Assembly: GCA_015075405.1 (NCBI GenBank)
Contig: JABTUK010000001.1
Location: forward strand, 1,116,001-1,180,000
Source: Anaerolineales bacterium
GTDB taxonomy: Bacteria > Chloroflexota > Anaerolineae > 4572-78 > J111
Direction: 5' to 3'
DNA: 64,000 bases
Shown: positions 20,191 through 29,043 of the stretch, in pieces
Numbering within the stretch: position 1 is the stretch's first letter
Layout of the letters: every line of letters begins with the position of its first letter
Notes under the pieces: model-generated
Told to the model about the DNA's origin: nothing
The model's input: the letters and a program-made list of their open reading frames with translations, nothing else
Database searches by the model: none
Position numbers and translations under genes: made by a program

Positions 20191-20548
20191 CTGGGTCCTC
20201 GTTAGTGGTGGTCATTTTCGGTTGTTCAAAGAGCAGCATGGAGAATCCTCACGGGTATGAAGTAAAATTCTCCGCTGGCTGATGGGTTGAGGATGAAGAA
20301 TGATGTTGAGGTCAAGTTGGTCTTAACGCTCGCGTCGGGGATGGTGAGATGAATGGGGTAGTTTCATTATAACTTGTTCCCGTGTAAAAACTAGCCTAAC
20401 TTTTTTCCTACAAGACTCAGGAGGATGATGTCTGGCTACAACAATTGAGCCAGGAGTTAAAAAAAGACTGAAAGAGTGATATAATCAAGCGAAAGAAGGA
20501 CTTCGTTCACGTTTGCATGACGTGCGCCGCAGTGGAGGTAATTGCAGC
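20191..20548. other. Intergenic region with a weak promoter
   Basis: No gene is seen in this divergent 358-bp gap. A TATAAT at 20480-20485 with a poor -35 (TTAAAA, 17 bp upstream) could drive the small downstream gene. Confidence 0.4.
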
Positions 20549-20824
20549 ATGGAACAACCCGAATTTACGGCTTTGCAGATTACGGTTTTTGTCAGAACCC
20601 GGTCCGGCGAGTCGCTGCCGGTGCAGGAGTTTCTCAATTCGGTGCCTTTTGAGGCGCAGATGCAGGAACAGGTAAGTGTGTGGATTGAGCAAAGTCTAAA
20701 AGAGGCCGGGCTGTTTTTTGAGGAGATTATAGTTGATCTGCATACTCCCGCGGTAAAGGCCAAAGCGAGCGGGCAGGCGGACAAAAAATCTTCACCCCTG
20801 GCCCGGCTGTTTGGCAAAAAATAG
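20549..20824 (+). CDS. Hypothetical protein, 91 residues
   Basis: I do not recognise it. The start at 20549 is preferred to 20513 because GGAGG lies about 10 nt upstream. The protein has an even alpha/beta pattern (ALQITVFVRTRSGESL..., a Glu-rich amphipathic helix, EEIIVDLHTP) and a basic tail ending ARLFGKK. No signal or membrane segment. It is followed by half of a dispersed repeat. Confidence 0.55.
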   Translation: MEQPEFTALQITVFVRTRSGESLPVQEFLNSVPFEAQMQEQVSVWIEQSLKEAGLFFEEIIVDLHTPAVKAKASGQADKKSSPLARLFGKK

Positions 20825-20838
20825 GAAACTCTTACCTT

Positions 20839-20870
20839 CATGTCATTTCGAGGCTGAAAGCCGAGAAATC
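20839..20870. repeat. Half-site of the TGTCATTTCGA repeat family
   Basis: CATGTCATTTCGA followed by GGCTGAAAGCCGAGAAATC matches one arm of the dispersed family seen complete at 22293, 23044, 40029 and 44307. No partner arm is present here. Confidence 0.6.
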
Positions 20871-20897
20871 CCTGAGAGCCTTGATAGAAGATAGTGG

Positions 20898-22220
20898 ATG
20901 GAAGATAGAAGTGGGCGGCGGGTCTCAATTATCGTTTTCCTGGCATTGGCGAGTCTCAGTGTTATAGCCGGATTAGCTGCCTGGAGTCAGGGAGTGTCTG
21001 GTATCGCTCAATTCCTCCAAACGTCCACGCCGACAGCCACTGCTACCCTGCCTCCTCCGGCTACCCCCACCCCCATCCCTTTGCCTACCGCAAATCTGGC
21101 CCCGCCGACGCCTTTTATTCCCACCCCAACCAGCACTCGGGTGGTCAGGCAGGAGTTTGACCCGGCGGCGACGGCTCAAGCGGCCCAACGAGCCACCGCC
21201 CGCGCTGAGGAGTCGGCCACAGCTTTGGTTCAAATCCAAACGCTGCTGGCCGCCCGGCCCACGCCTAAAACTCCCCGTACCGTTTTTCACAGCCGCGATT
21301 CGCGCCTGGCGCTGGCCCAGTATTTTGCCTGGTTCGATGGCGACGGTTGGAACGACTGCAATATCAGCGCCGGCGACAAACCACTCCAGCCCTATAACTC
21401 GGACGACCCGGCCACTATCGCCCGCCACATTCAAATGGCCCGTGAGGTGGGCCTGGATGGATTTTTATTGCATTGGTTCGGCCCTGGCGACCGGACTGAC
21501 CGCAACTTTGAAACGTTGCTGAACAAGTCGCAGTGGAGCGACTTTACCTCCACCATTGTCTTTTCTTACCACATCTGGCATGCCGCTCCGACCCTCAACC
21601 AGCAAAATATTGCCGCCACTATTCGCTATGTGCTGGATCGCTATGGCGGCCACCCCAACTTTCTCTACCTCGATGGTAAGCCGGTGCTCTTCTTTATTGA
21701 CGTGTACCGTACCCCTGCCACTGGCCAGACGCCGCCGCAGTTCTGGGCTGCCGTGCGTGATGAGGTTGACCCACAGCGCCAGTCCTGGTGGATTGCCGAA
21801 GGATTGGATGCTTCCTATCTGGCTGTATTCGATGGCCTGTTTGTCTTTAAAATTACCCACGCCGATTACCCCAACGATTACCTCAAAGCCTCGCGCTGGG
21901 CCGGGCGAGTGGAACAGTGGGAGCAGCAAACGGGCCAGCCCAAACTCTGGCTGGGCACCATCAGCCCCGGCTGGGACGACCTGCGGGCCGGCTGTCGAGC
22001 CGATGTGCGCGTCCCCAACACGCCTCACCGCCGCGACCGCGAGGATGGAGCGTTATTCCAGGCTACCTTTGACGCTGCCCTGGCCAGCAACCCGGATTGG
22101 CTGCTGTTGAGCAGTTTTAACGAGTGGGTGGAAGGGACTTACATCGAGCCAAGTGTCCAGTACGGGGACAAATACCTGGAGTTGACGAAGGAACTTGTGA
22201 CTACCTTTAAAACCAGATAG
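20898..22220 (+). CDS. GH99-like secreted glycosidase-type protein
   Basis: The 440-residue product has an N-terminal membrane or signal segment (SIIVFLALASLSVIAGLAAW), a Pro/Thr linker, an Ala/Glu stretch, and a GH99/GH71-like (beta/alpha)8 domain: LALAQYFAWF, HIQMAREVGLDGFLLHWFG, FLYLDGKPVLFF and SSFNEWVEGTYIEPS. The family includes endo-alpha-mannosidases, but many such proteins are uncharacterised. The first residues (MEDRSGRR) come from repetitive GATGGAAGATAGAAG DNA, so the exact start is uncertain. It probably acts outside the cytoplasm. Confidence 0.8.
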   Translation: MEDRSGRRVSIIVFLALASLSVIAGLAAWSQGVSGIAQFLQTSTPTATATLPPPATPTPIPLPTANLAPPTPFIPTPTSTRVVRQEFDPAATAQAAQRATARAEESATALVQIQTLLAARPTPKTPRTVFHSRDSRLALAQYFAWFDGDGWNDCNISAGDKPLQPYNSDDPATIARHIQMAREVGLDGFLLHWFGPGDRTDRNFETLLNKSQWSDFTSTIVFSYHIWHAAPTLNQQNIAATIRYVLDRYGGHPNFLYLDGKPVLFFIDVYRTPATGQTPPQFWAAVRDEVDPQRQSWWIAEGLDASYLAVFDGLFVFKITHADYPNDYLKASRWAGRVEQWEQQTGQPKLWLGTISPGWDDLRAGCRADVRVPNTPHRRDREDGALFQATFDAALASNPDWLLLSSFNEWVEGTYIEPSVQYGDKYLELTKELVTTFKTR

Positions 22221-22292
22221 CCTCTGGTGAAGTATTGAGGGATATTTTTAGCCACGAATGATACGAATTTTCACGAAGGGTAACTGCTCAGG

Positions 22293-22386
22293 CATGTCAT
22301 TTCGACCGAAGGGAGAAATCTCCTAATCCGTGGTTTGCAAACAACGGTCTCGGAGATTTCTCGGCTTTCAGCCTCGAAATGACATG
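22293..22386. repeat. Dispersed TGTCATTTCGA inverted-repeat element
   Basis: CATGTCATTTCGA (22293-22305) and TCGAAATGACATG (22374-22386) are perfect 13-bp arms; each continues inward with GGGAGAAATC/GAGATTTCTC-type sequence. It lies in the 268-bp gap between convergent genes; I see nothing else in that gap. Confidence 0.8.
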
Positions 22387-22488
22387 AGGGCTGAGTAGTT
22401 ACCACGAAGGGAGGTTAAAAAATAGGCGTTAATTGGTGAAATTCGTGGCAGTTTTTACCTCGGCTAAACGGTCAACCCATCAGAAAGG

Positions 22489-22860
22489 CTACCACCGCAC
22501 CAGCGGAAAAAGGGTCAGCAGGCCCAACGTGAGCAGATGTAAGGTCTGGTCAACCATAATTCGCATCATCTCGCGGTCGCTTTGGCCGTAAAAACGCATC
22601 CAGCCCTGAACTAAATTCGTAGCATCTATCAACCAGTGCGACACAAAAACAATGCCCCCCACGGCCACAGCTAGGCCTAGGTTCAACGAGCGCTGGTTAT
22701 AGAGCCAGACCATGATTAAAATCATGATCGTGTAGGTGGTAAAATGAGCCATCCCAGCTAGGGTGATCAAGCCCCGCCGTTTGCCCCGCGCCATCCAATC
22801 ATTTTGTAATAGCCAATCTCCCAATAGGTGGCCAAGAAGTAACCAGCTAAACATGTCCAT
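22489..22860 (-). CDS. DUF3307-like integral membrane protein
   Basis: The start is placed at 22860 (MDMFSWLLLGHLLGDW), where the DUF3307 signature LLGHLLGDWLLQNDWMA begins; an upstream ATG at 22920 would add 20 residues that look unrelated. Three to four hydrophobic helices follow, with SHWLIDATN in the middle. The function is unknown. No strong ribosome binding site is seen. Confidence 0.7.
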   Translation of the reverse strand: MDMFSWLLLGHLLGDWLLQNDWMARGKRRGLITLAGMAHFTTYTIMILIMVWLYNQRSLNLGLAVAVGGIVFVSHWLIDATNLVQGWMRFYGQSDREMMRIMVDQTLHLLTLGLLTLFPLVRW

Positions 22861-23203
22861 AAGAGCCTGCCTTACAGAATTATGGTAAAACCCCTTGCCA
22901 AACCTGTTAAAACCACTCATAATAGGGATAAGGGTTGGCTGTTTTTAGGCAAGGAAAACCAGATAATAACATTATACCCCCAATTTTCAATGGAGACTGT
23001 CTGCTACTAGACAGCGGCGTGTTATTTACAGGGTCTACGCGGTCATGTCATTTCGAGCGACGAAGGAGCGACGCGAAGCGTCCCTCAAAACTACTCTTGC
23101 CAGACAAGGTATTAGGGATTTCTCCCTTCGGTCGAAATGACATGCTTAGGCTCACTGCGTAAGCCCTGTCATTTAATGGATACGCCCGGTGAAAGGAGCT
23201 ACC
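22861..23203. other. Intergenic region containing a dispersed repeat
   Basis: This 343-bp divergent gap holds the repeat element at 23044-23144 and no gene. AAAGGAG at its right end is the ribosome binding site of the Crp/Fnr gene. I see no convincing promoter. Confidence 0.5.
23044..23144. repeat. Dispersed TGTCATTTCGA inverted-repeat element
   Basis: The arms CATGTCATTTCGA (23044-23056) and TCGAAATGACATG (23132-23144) are perfect. The left side carries an inner GCGACGCGAAGCGTC hairpin not present in the other copies; the right side has GGGATTTCTCCCTTCGG as in the 44307 copy. Confidence 0.8.
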
Positions 23204-23938
23204 ATGCTTGCGCCTCCTGCCGAAATCCCGATATACCATCTGGCCTTTTTACGTGAGGTTCCTCTTTTTGCGACGTTGAGTGAAGAAAATCTGAGGGCGC
23301 TGGCCCATGATTTCCGGGCCAGGGAATATCGGCCTGGTGAAATTATTTTTCATCAGGGGGATCAAAGCCAGGATTTGTACCTGGTGCTGCGGGGCAAAAT
23401 TCGCGTTTTTCTGCTCAGCCCCCGCGGCGACGAAACGACAATTGTCCTGCTCTCCCGCCGCCACCTGTTGGGCGAGTTTGCCATTATAGACGGCCAGCCC
23501 CGCTCGGCCACGGCCAAGGCTATTAGCGCCTGCACGCTATTGACCATATCTCAGGCTAAATTTTTACGTCACCTGGAACAGACCCCCGGCCTGGCCCTGG
23601 CGATGTGCAAACAACTGGCCGGCAAAGCCCGCTGGACCAGTATGTACGCGCAAACCATCGCCCAATTCGATGCGGCAGGCCGGCTGCTGCATTTATTGTT
23701 GCTCTACAATGATGAGTTCGGCCAGATCGAAGAAGAGGGCCGGCGCTCTATATTGGACCTGGGCCTCAACCAGACCGACCTGGCCTCACTGGTCGGGGCG
23801 CGTCGAGGTTGGATCAACAGTATCCTGCAAGACTGGCGCAAGCGCGGTCTGGTTGAGTATGACTCCGGCGTCATCACCCTGCTCGACCTGCCGCGTATCC
23901 AGCAGGAACGCGACCGGCGGATTGCCGCTCAGGAATAG
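23204..23938 (+). CDS. Crp/Fnr-family transcriptional regulator
   Basis: ATG 23204 has GAAAGGAG 5-6 nt upstream, which decides it over the ATG at 23189. Residues ~12-130 form a cyclic-nucleotide-binding fold (FRAREYRPGEIIFHQGDQSQDLYLV), and the C-terminus a Crp-type winged helix (LNQTDLASLVGARRGWINSIL). No Fnr iron-sulfur cysteine cluster is visible, so the effector is unlikely to be an Fe-S centre. No linked target gene is obvious; the next gene starts 108 bp later. Confidence 0.9.
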   Translation: MLAPPAEIPIYHLAFLREVPLFATLSEENLRALAHDFRAREYRPGEIIFHQGDQSQDLYLVLRGKIRVFLLSPRGDETTIVLLSRRHLLGEFAIIDGQPRSATAKAISACTLLTISQAKFLRHLEQTPGLALAMCKQLAGKARWTSMYAQTIAQFDAAGRLLHLLLLYNDEFGQIEEEGRRSILDLGLNQTDLASLVGARRGWINSILQDWRKRGLVEYDSGVITLLDLPRIQQERDRRIAAQE

Positions 23939-24046
23939 GGTTAGGGAACCTGAGCGATTAGCCGGTCAGGGAAATATTCGTAGAATCAGGTATTTTGTGG
24001 TACAATAGTTGGCAAATCATTAGAAGCGGGTGTGAGGTAAGCAAAT

Positions 24047-24922
24047 ATGGAAAAGACAATTGAGCTTGCCAGGCCGGCGCCCGCCGCTGCGGTTATTCAC
24101 TATCCTGAATCGGACGGACAACCCATCGGAGAGACTGATTTTCACATCACAGTTATTCTCTATTTGCGCCAGGCGCTGCGCCATGTTTTTCGTCAGGCTG
24201 AACAAATCTATGTTGCCGCCAATATGCTCTTTTATTTTGAAGAGGGCAACCCGGCCGCATTTAGATCGCCCGACGTTTTTGTGGTCAAAGGGATTCCCCG
24301 GCATAACCGGCGAGTCTACAAGTTGTGGGAGGAAAAGGTAGCGCCCTGCGCCATCTTTGAGATCACCTCGCGCAGCACCCGCCTGGAAGACTTGGGCACG
24401 AAGCGCGCGCTGTACGAAATGCTGGGCGTCCAGGAATATATTCTTTTTGATCCGCTGGATGAATACCTTTCACCCCGTTTCCAGGCTTTCTCGTTAAGAG
24501 GGGAGTATTATCAACCAATGGCTCTTCTGCCTGATGGGACGCTACGCAGCCAGGAATTAGATGTAATCCTGCAGCCCGAAGGGAATTTTCTGCGGGTGAT
24601 TGACCCAAACACCGGCGAGGCTGTTCCAACCCTGGATGAAGCCGTTGATCTGGCCTATATGGAAGCAGAACGCGCTCGAATGGAAGCAGAACGCGCTCGA
24701 ATGGAAGCAGAACGCGCTCGAATGGAAGCAGAACGCGCTCAAACCGAAAGGGAACGCGCTCAAACCGAAAGGGAACGCGCTCAAATGGAAGCAGAACGCG
24801 CTCAAATGGAAGCAGAACGCGCTCAAGCCGAAGCTCATCGAGCCGATGCCGCCGAAGCCGAGGTGGCCCGGCTACGGGCAGAACTGGCCCGGCTGCAAGG
24901 GAAAAATTTAGATCAAGAATAA
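24047..24922 (+). CDS. Uma2-family (DUF820) PD-(D/E)XK protein with heptad-repeat tail
   Basis: Residues ~25-190 match Uma2/DUF820: [11 protein letters not shown] then [11 protein letters not shown], giving the D...E-x-T/S pattern of this restriction-fold family, and [18 protein letters not shown]. These proteins are very numerous in Chloroflexota and Cyanobacteria; their biological role is not established. The C-terminal ~85 residues are a charged coiled coil made of MEAERA(R/Q) units encoded by 21-bp repeats. A strong terminator follows. Confidence 0.85.
   Translation: MEKTIELARPAPAAAVIHYPESDGQPIGETDFHITVILYLRQALRHVFRQAEQIYVAANMLFYFEEGNPAAFRSPDVFVVKGIPRHNRRVYKLWEEKVAPCAIFEITSRSTRLEDLGTKRALYEMLGVQEYILFDPLDEYLSPRFQAFSLRGEYYQPMALLPDGTLRSQELDVILQPEGNFLRVIDPNTGEAVPTLDEAVDLAYMEAERARMEAERARMEAERARMEAERAQTERERAQTERERAQMEAERAQMEAERAQAEAHRADAAEAEVARLRAELARLQGKNLDQE
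24659..24826 (+). repeat. Eight 21-bp coding tandem repeats
   Basis: Eight exact-length units: four ATGGAAGCAGAACGCGCTC-type, two ACCGAAAGGGAACGCGCTC-type, then two of the first type again. Each encodes one coiled-coil heptad, so copy number changes keep the frame and heptad register. The near identity points to recent expansion. Confidence 0.9.
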
Positions 24923-24932
24923 GGGTTTATGT

Positions 24933-24980
24933 AAATAAAAACAGCCTGTTGAAATTCATTTCAACAGGCTGTTTTTATTT
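24933..24980. terminator. Strong bidirectional terminator
   Basis: A perfect 23-bp stem (24933-24955 with 24958-24980) with a two-base loop lies between convergent genes. It has a GC-rich core and A/T runs at both outer ends, so it can end transcripts on either strand. Confidence 0.93.
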
Positions 24981-25000
24981 TATCTGTCCGGTTTCGATGT

Positions 25001-26467
25001 CTATTCTCGCCCGTAGGGAAACCAAAACGGCTTCGGCTCGTCGCTGAAATCCCAGTGGACATGCTTGGTTTCCAAAAAGCTCTCCAGACCCTCTTCACCC
25101 AACTCGCGGGCGTTGCCACTCATTTTCATCCCACCGAAAGGCCCGGCGTAATTATCGGTCAGCGGGTCGTTGATCCAAACGGTTCCGGCGCGAACTTCTT
25201 CAAAAAAGCGTTTGGCCAGGCGGGGATCATTAGTGCGGATCACTGCCCCCAGGCCGTAATCGCTGTCGTTGGCTAACGCAATGGCTTCATCAAAAGTGCG
25301 GTAGGTCATTATCGGAATGGTCGGGCCAAAGGTTTCCTCGCGCATAATCTTCATCGAGTGGTTGACATTGACCAAGACGGTCGGCTCGTAAAACCAGCCT
25401 CGCCCCAACTTTTCCGGCGCTTGGCCGCCGGTCAAGACTTTGGCCCCTTTGGCTACGGCATCGGCTACGTGGCCGGCCACCTTCTCCCGGTAGGCCAGCG
25501 CGGCCAGCGGCCCTATATCGGTCTGGCGGTCGAGACCCGGCCCCAGACGCAGCCCGGCTACAAAGTCGCTTATCGCCCCGGCAAAGGTTTCGCCCATTTC
25601 CTGCGGCACATAGACTCGCTCGGTAGAGGTGCAGACTTGCCCGGCGTTAATCAGCGCCGCATAGGCCACCGCCTCTACCGCCGTTTCGATGTCGGCGTCG
25701 GGGGCGATGACAAAAGGATCTTTGCCGCCCAGTTCCAGATGCAGCCGCTTGATACGTTTGCTGGCCAGCCCGGCAATACGCTGCCCGATGGCCGTCGAGC
25801 CGGTGAAGGCAATCACCGGTACATCGGGGTGTTCGACCAGCACATCGCCCACCCGGTCGCCGCGCCCGGTAAGGACATTGATGACGCCCGGCGGGAAGTG
25901 GTCAAAAACGATTTCGGCCAGGCGCAGGGTTGACAGGGGGGTATGGTCCGACGGTTTGATGATAACTGTATTGCCGGCGGCCACAGCCGGAGCGACCTTC
26001 CAGATCATCAGCAGCAGCGGGAAGTTGAAGGGCACAATACAGGCGACCACGCCGTAAGGTTCTTTGATAATGAAGTTAAACTGCGACCGCTCGGCCGGCG
26101 GCAGCACTCGCCCGCGTTGGTTGCGGATCATCCCGGCGTAATATTCCAGCGTGCCGATGGTCCACTCGACCTCTTCCTCATTTTCGGAGATGGCCTTGCC
26201 TTCTTCCAGGGTCAGCAGTTCCACCACCTCATCAAAATGCTCGCGCAGCTTGCGGGCAGCCTCTTGCAGCATTTCGCTCCGTTCCAGGGCCGAGGTCCAG
26301 CGCCACTCGTTGAAGGCGTGTTTGGCCGCCGCAATGGCTTTGAGCGCGTCTTCGGCGCTGCCGTTGGGGACGTGGTCAATGATTTCCTCGGTGGCCGGGT
26401 TGAAGACCTCGATGGTCTCACCATCACTGGCTTCGACCCATTCACCGTTGATGTGCATAGGTTTCAT
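25001..26467 (-). CDS. NAD(P)-dependent aldehyde dehydrogenase
   Basis: The 488-residue product covers the full ALDH superfamily: the PFNFP cofactor region, FTGST, catalytic Glu245 in LELGGKD, and nucleophile Cys279 in NAGQVCTS. It oxidises an aldehyde to an acid. The start MKPMHINGEWV resembles ALDHs of the succinate-semialdehyde/lactaldehyde type, but the substrate is not certain. It overlaps the MarR regulator gene by 4 bp and is probably co-transcribed with and controlled by it. AAGGAG precedes the start. Confidence 0.92.
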   Translation of the reverse strand: MKPMHINGEWVEASDGETIEVFNPATEEIIDHVPNGSAEDALKAIAAAKHAFNEWRWTSALERSEMLQEAARKLREHFDEVVELLTLEEGKAISENEEEVEWTIGTLEYYAGMIRNQRGRVLPPAERSQFNFIIKEPYGVVACIVPFNFPLLLMIWKVAPAVAAGNTVIIKPSDHTPLSTLRLAEIVFDHFPPGVINVLTGRGDRVGDVLVEHPDVPVIAFTGSTAIGQRIAGLASKRIKRLHLELGGKDPFVIAPDADIETAVEAVAYAALINAGQVCTSTERVYVPQEMGETFAGAISDFVAGLRLGPGLDRQTDIGPLAALAYREKVAGHVADAVAKGAKVLTGGQAPEKLGRGWFYEPTVLVNVNHSMKIMREETFGPTIPIMTYRTFDEAIALANDSDYGLGAVIRTNDPRLAKRFFEEVRAGTVWINDPLTDNYAGPFGGMKMSGNARELGEEGLESFLETKHVHWDFSDEPKPFWFPYGRE

Positions 26468-26916
26468 AAAAGGTGACTCCTTAACATCCGGTTAAACAAT
26501 TCGGCTACCAGGCGCGCTTCGTCATCATTCAGGTGTTGAGCAAAATATCGAGAGATACCTTGCGCGTAAACGGGCCAGGCTTTTCGCAAAGCGGCTATCC
26601 CCTCTTCGGTTATAACCGCGAACGAACCACGCCGGTCGGTAGTATCAGCCTGGCGCTGTAAAAAGCCGGCGGTTTCCAGCCGGTCTACCAAACGAGTCAG
26701 ACCGCTGCGACTTAAAACCACCTTGCGGGCTAATTCGTGCAGTCGCAAGCGGTGTTCCGGCGCTTCAAATAGTTCGATTAAAACATCGTACCAATGCAGA
26801 GGGATACATTCGGCCTCAGTTAACTCACGATCAATCACATCCACCAGGGTAGCATGAGCCGTGATAAAAGCTCGCCAGGTAGATAGTTGTAATTCACCTA
26901 ATTGATGTTCGGTCAT
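26464..26916 (-). CDS. MarR-family transcriptional regulator
   Basis: The start is taken as 26916 (MTEHQLGEL); the open frame upstream crosses the divergent promoter and operator. The 150-residue product has the MarR winged helix, LHELARKVVLSRSGLTRLVDRLE, with the wing DRRGSFAVIT. Its stop overlaps the ALDH start. Two palindromic sites between this gene and the divergent Rieske gene suggest that it represses both directions. The ligand may be an aldehyde or phenolic compound (inference). Confidence 0.9.
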   Translation of the reverse strand: MTEHQLGELQLSTWRAFITAHATLVDVIDRELTEAECIPLHWYDVLIELFEAPEHRLRLHELARKVVLSRSGLTRLVDRLETAGFLQRQADTTDRRGSFAVITEEGIAALRKAWPVYAQGISRYFAQHLNDDEARLVAELFNRMLRSHLL

Positions 26917-26940
26917 GTCAATAATTTTAATGCAAAGTAG

Positions 26941-26969
26941 TTGACAACGCAACAAAATTATAGTATATT
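26941..26969 (+). promoter_or_regulatory. Consensus promoter of the Rieske gene
   Basis: TTGACA (26941-26946) and TATATT (26964-26969) with a 17-bp spacer, immediately followed by the MarR-type operator pair, so bound repressor would cover the transcription start. Confidence 0.8.
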
Positions 26970-26970
26970 T

Positions 26971-27000
26971 AGTTGTAAATACAACTATTGTAAATACAAC
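26971..27000. promoter_or_regulatory. Tandem MarR-type operators
   Basis: AGTTGTA-AA-TACAACT (26971-26986) is a perfect palindrome. A second TTGTA-AA-TACAA lies at 26988-26999, repeating the 13-mer TTGTAAATACAAC 15 bp downstream. TTGTA/TACAA half-sites are typical of MarR-family operators. Confidence 0.8.
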
Positions 27001-27026
27001 CACATTAATCGAAGGAGAAAATTATT

Positions 27027-27332
27027 ATGAAACACCCTCTTATCAAAATTGACGAGATTCCTGCGGAGGGAACTGTCGTTGTGCCTTTTTTCGGTAGAGA
27101 GGTACACGTCTATAAAGTCAACGGGCAACCCAAAGCGGTAGCGAATACCTGCCTGCATTTTGGCGGACCCCTGGAGTGCAGGGATGGCAAATTTATCTGT
27201 CCCTGGCACGGCGCTGAATATGACATGCAGGATGGACGACGCTTAAAAGCCCCGGCTCGGCCCGACGCCCGGCTCATGGTTTTGTCCACTCGAATTGAGG
27301 ATGGGGTCTTAAATTACGTGTGGGGGGAGTAA
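27027..27332 (+). CDS. Rieske-type [2Fe-2S] ferredoxin
   Basis: GAAGGAG precedes the ATG. The 101-residue product is a bare Rieske domain with cluster ligands Cys42, His44 (TCLHFGG) and Cys58, His61 (CPWHGAEYD). Small soluble Rieske proteins pass electrons to oxygenases or other oxidoreductases. It is divergent from marR-ALDH and shares their operator region, so it may be part of the same aldehyde or aromatic response. Confidence 0.92.
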   Translation: MKHPLIKIDEIPAEGTVVVPFFGREVHVYKVNGQPKAVANTCLHFGGPLECRDGKFICPWHGAEYDMQDGRRLKAPARPDARLMVLSTRIEDGVLNYVWGE

Positions 27333-27411
27333 GGCTGGTTAACTACCGGGCTGAGTGAGGGTTTGCCGCCAGTCACCGTCTGAGGTGTAGCCTCAAACCC
27401 TTCTCGCCCGG

Positions 27412-28995
27412 TCAAGAACATTTATCTTTTGAATATAAGTTTAGGGCGCGTAAATTATCTTGTATTTCTCTATTTCTTTCTTCCATTAGCCTCAATAAAT
27501 CTTTCAAGCTTCGGGTATTTTGATAAATTTTAAAGTTAGGATTAACCGTTTTAAGGTCATAACCATTTTCTTCAATCTGGCTGTGAGTTACAGACCAACT
27601 TCTTTCACTCTCCGCAAATTGAGGGAGTAGTTGGAAAAATTCGTGAAAATGCTCGAAAGTTAGCGGAGTATTTTTGCCTATCTTAACGTCGGATAGATCA
27701 TAATACCAAATTTTTTTTGTAGGCTGCCCTTTGGTAAAAAAGAGGATATTAGTTTTTATAGAAGCGCCGGCATTGGTAAAAGTGCCTATGGGCAAACTCA
27801 CAATACACCAGAGGTTGCAGGTTTCTAGTAGTTTTCGTTTGGTTTGCCCAAAGGCTGTGTCATTGGTGCGAAACAAAACTCCCTCGTCAACGACAATACC
27901 GCAGCGACCATTAGGCTTTAAACTATCAATCACGTGTTGCAGGAAAAGCAATTGGGTTGAGCTGGATTTGTAAGAGAATTGCGCTTGAGCCTGTTTGCTT
28001 TCTTTTCCTCCAAAGGGCGGATTCGTCAGAATCACATCAAACTGTGAAGGAGTATCTTGGAATAAGCCCCCATAAAACTCTTGCCCTGTCAAGGTATTGC
28101 CATGCCATAAATGGGGCTCGTCAAGGCCGTGCAAAATCAAATTTGCCAGAGCGATAGGATAAACGAGATTTTCTTTTTCACGACCATAAAAACTGCAATC
28201 TTTACTGGGGCATTCGGGGGCTGAAAGTGAAGCATAAGTTTCTGGGGCCTGATGGATGTGTTCATAAGCCTGGGCTAAAAAGCCGCCTGTGCCACAACAA
28301 GGATCATAAATAGTTTCTCCGGGTTTAGGGTCAATCACATTGACCATCACCCGAACAATTTCGCGCGGGGTAAAAAATTGGCCTCCGTCATTAGATTTTT
28401 GTCCCATCCGTAGCAATAGACCTTCATAAAGTTGAGATAGGGGAAAAATATGAGTAGGGTCTATATTTCTCAAACTAATTTGATGAACTTGATTGAGGAC
28501 ATCCAGTAAATTATATTCCGTATCAATTCGCGTAAGCCCAATATTAGCAATAATTTCACTAATTATTTTTTGTCTTGGAGTTGCGTCGCCGTGTGCGCCG
28601 AGGCTTTTTAGATAAGGAAAAAGTTCATTGTTAATAAAATCCAAAAGAGCGCCTTGACCCTTATCTTCCAATTCGCGCCGTTTCCAGCCCTGCGGCTTGT
28701 GAAAATAGGGATCATGGAATAGAGATATTTCGTAAGGCGCAGCCCAATCTTGCCAGCGGTAAGGTGGCTCAATCGAGAAGGAAAAAAACTTATCTTTCGA
28801 ACCAACATTTTCTGCTTCTAGCGTTTCCTGCTCATCGAGAATACGTAGAAACAACATCCACGTAAGTTCAGGGATATATTGCATGGCTCCGGCACAATTT
28901 GAGCGGCGTAATACATCACAAATGTTCTTGATAGCCCGATTTAGAGATTGTTGAGTTAGAAAGACTTTGCTTTTAGCCTGTTTATTCCGTCTCAT
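27412..28995 (-). CDS. hsdM: HsdM-like N6-adenine DNA methyltransferase
   Basis: The 527-residue product has the type I M-subunit layout: an N-terminal helical bundle (LNRAIKNICDVLRRSN), SAM motif DPCCGTGGFL (231-240), and catalytic NPPF (325-328) of gamma-class N6-adenine methylases. It is last in an apparent minus-strand operon after a one-domain specificity subunit and a PD-(D/E)XK protein. No HsdR helicase is present. The A/T-rich codon use differs from the flanking genes and suggests acquisition. Confidence 0.9.
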   Translation of the reverse strand: MRRNKQAKSKVFLTQQSLNRAIKNICDVLRRSNCAGAMQYIPELTWMLFLRILDEQETLEAENVGSKDKFFSFSIEPPYRWQDWAAPYEISLFHDPYFHKPQGWKRRELEDKGQGALLDFINNELFPYLKSLGAHGDATPRQKIISEIIANIGLTRIDTEYNLLDVLNQVHQISLRNIDPTHIFPLSQLYEGLLLRMGQKSNDGGQFFTPREIVRVMVNVIDPKPGETIYDPCCGTGGFLAQAYEHIHQAPETYASLSAPECPSKDCSFYGREKENLVYPIALANLILHGLDEPHLWHGNTLTGQEFYGGLFQDTPSQFDVILTNPPFGGKESKQAQAQFSYKSSSTQLLFLQHVIDSLKPNGRCGIVVDEGVLFRTNDTAFGQTKRKLLETCNLWCIVSLPIGTFTNAGASIKTNILFFTKGQPTKKIWYYDLSDVKIGKNTPLTFEHFHEFFQLLPQFAESERSWSVTHSQIEENGYDLKTVNPNFKIYQNTRSLKDLLRLMEERNREIQDNLRALNLYSKDKCS

Positions 28996-29043
28996 CTGAC
29001 TTGAGGGTGCTATTCGTTTGATTGGCTTGTTTAGTCCTATTTT

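Noticed and set aside
24659..24826. CRISPR-like array
   Set aside because: The repeats are contiguous with no spacers and encode coiled-coil heptads.
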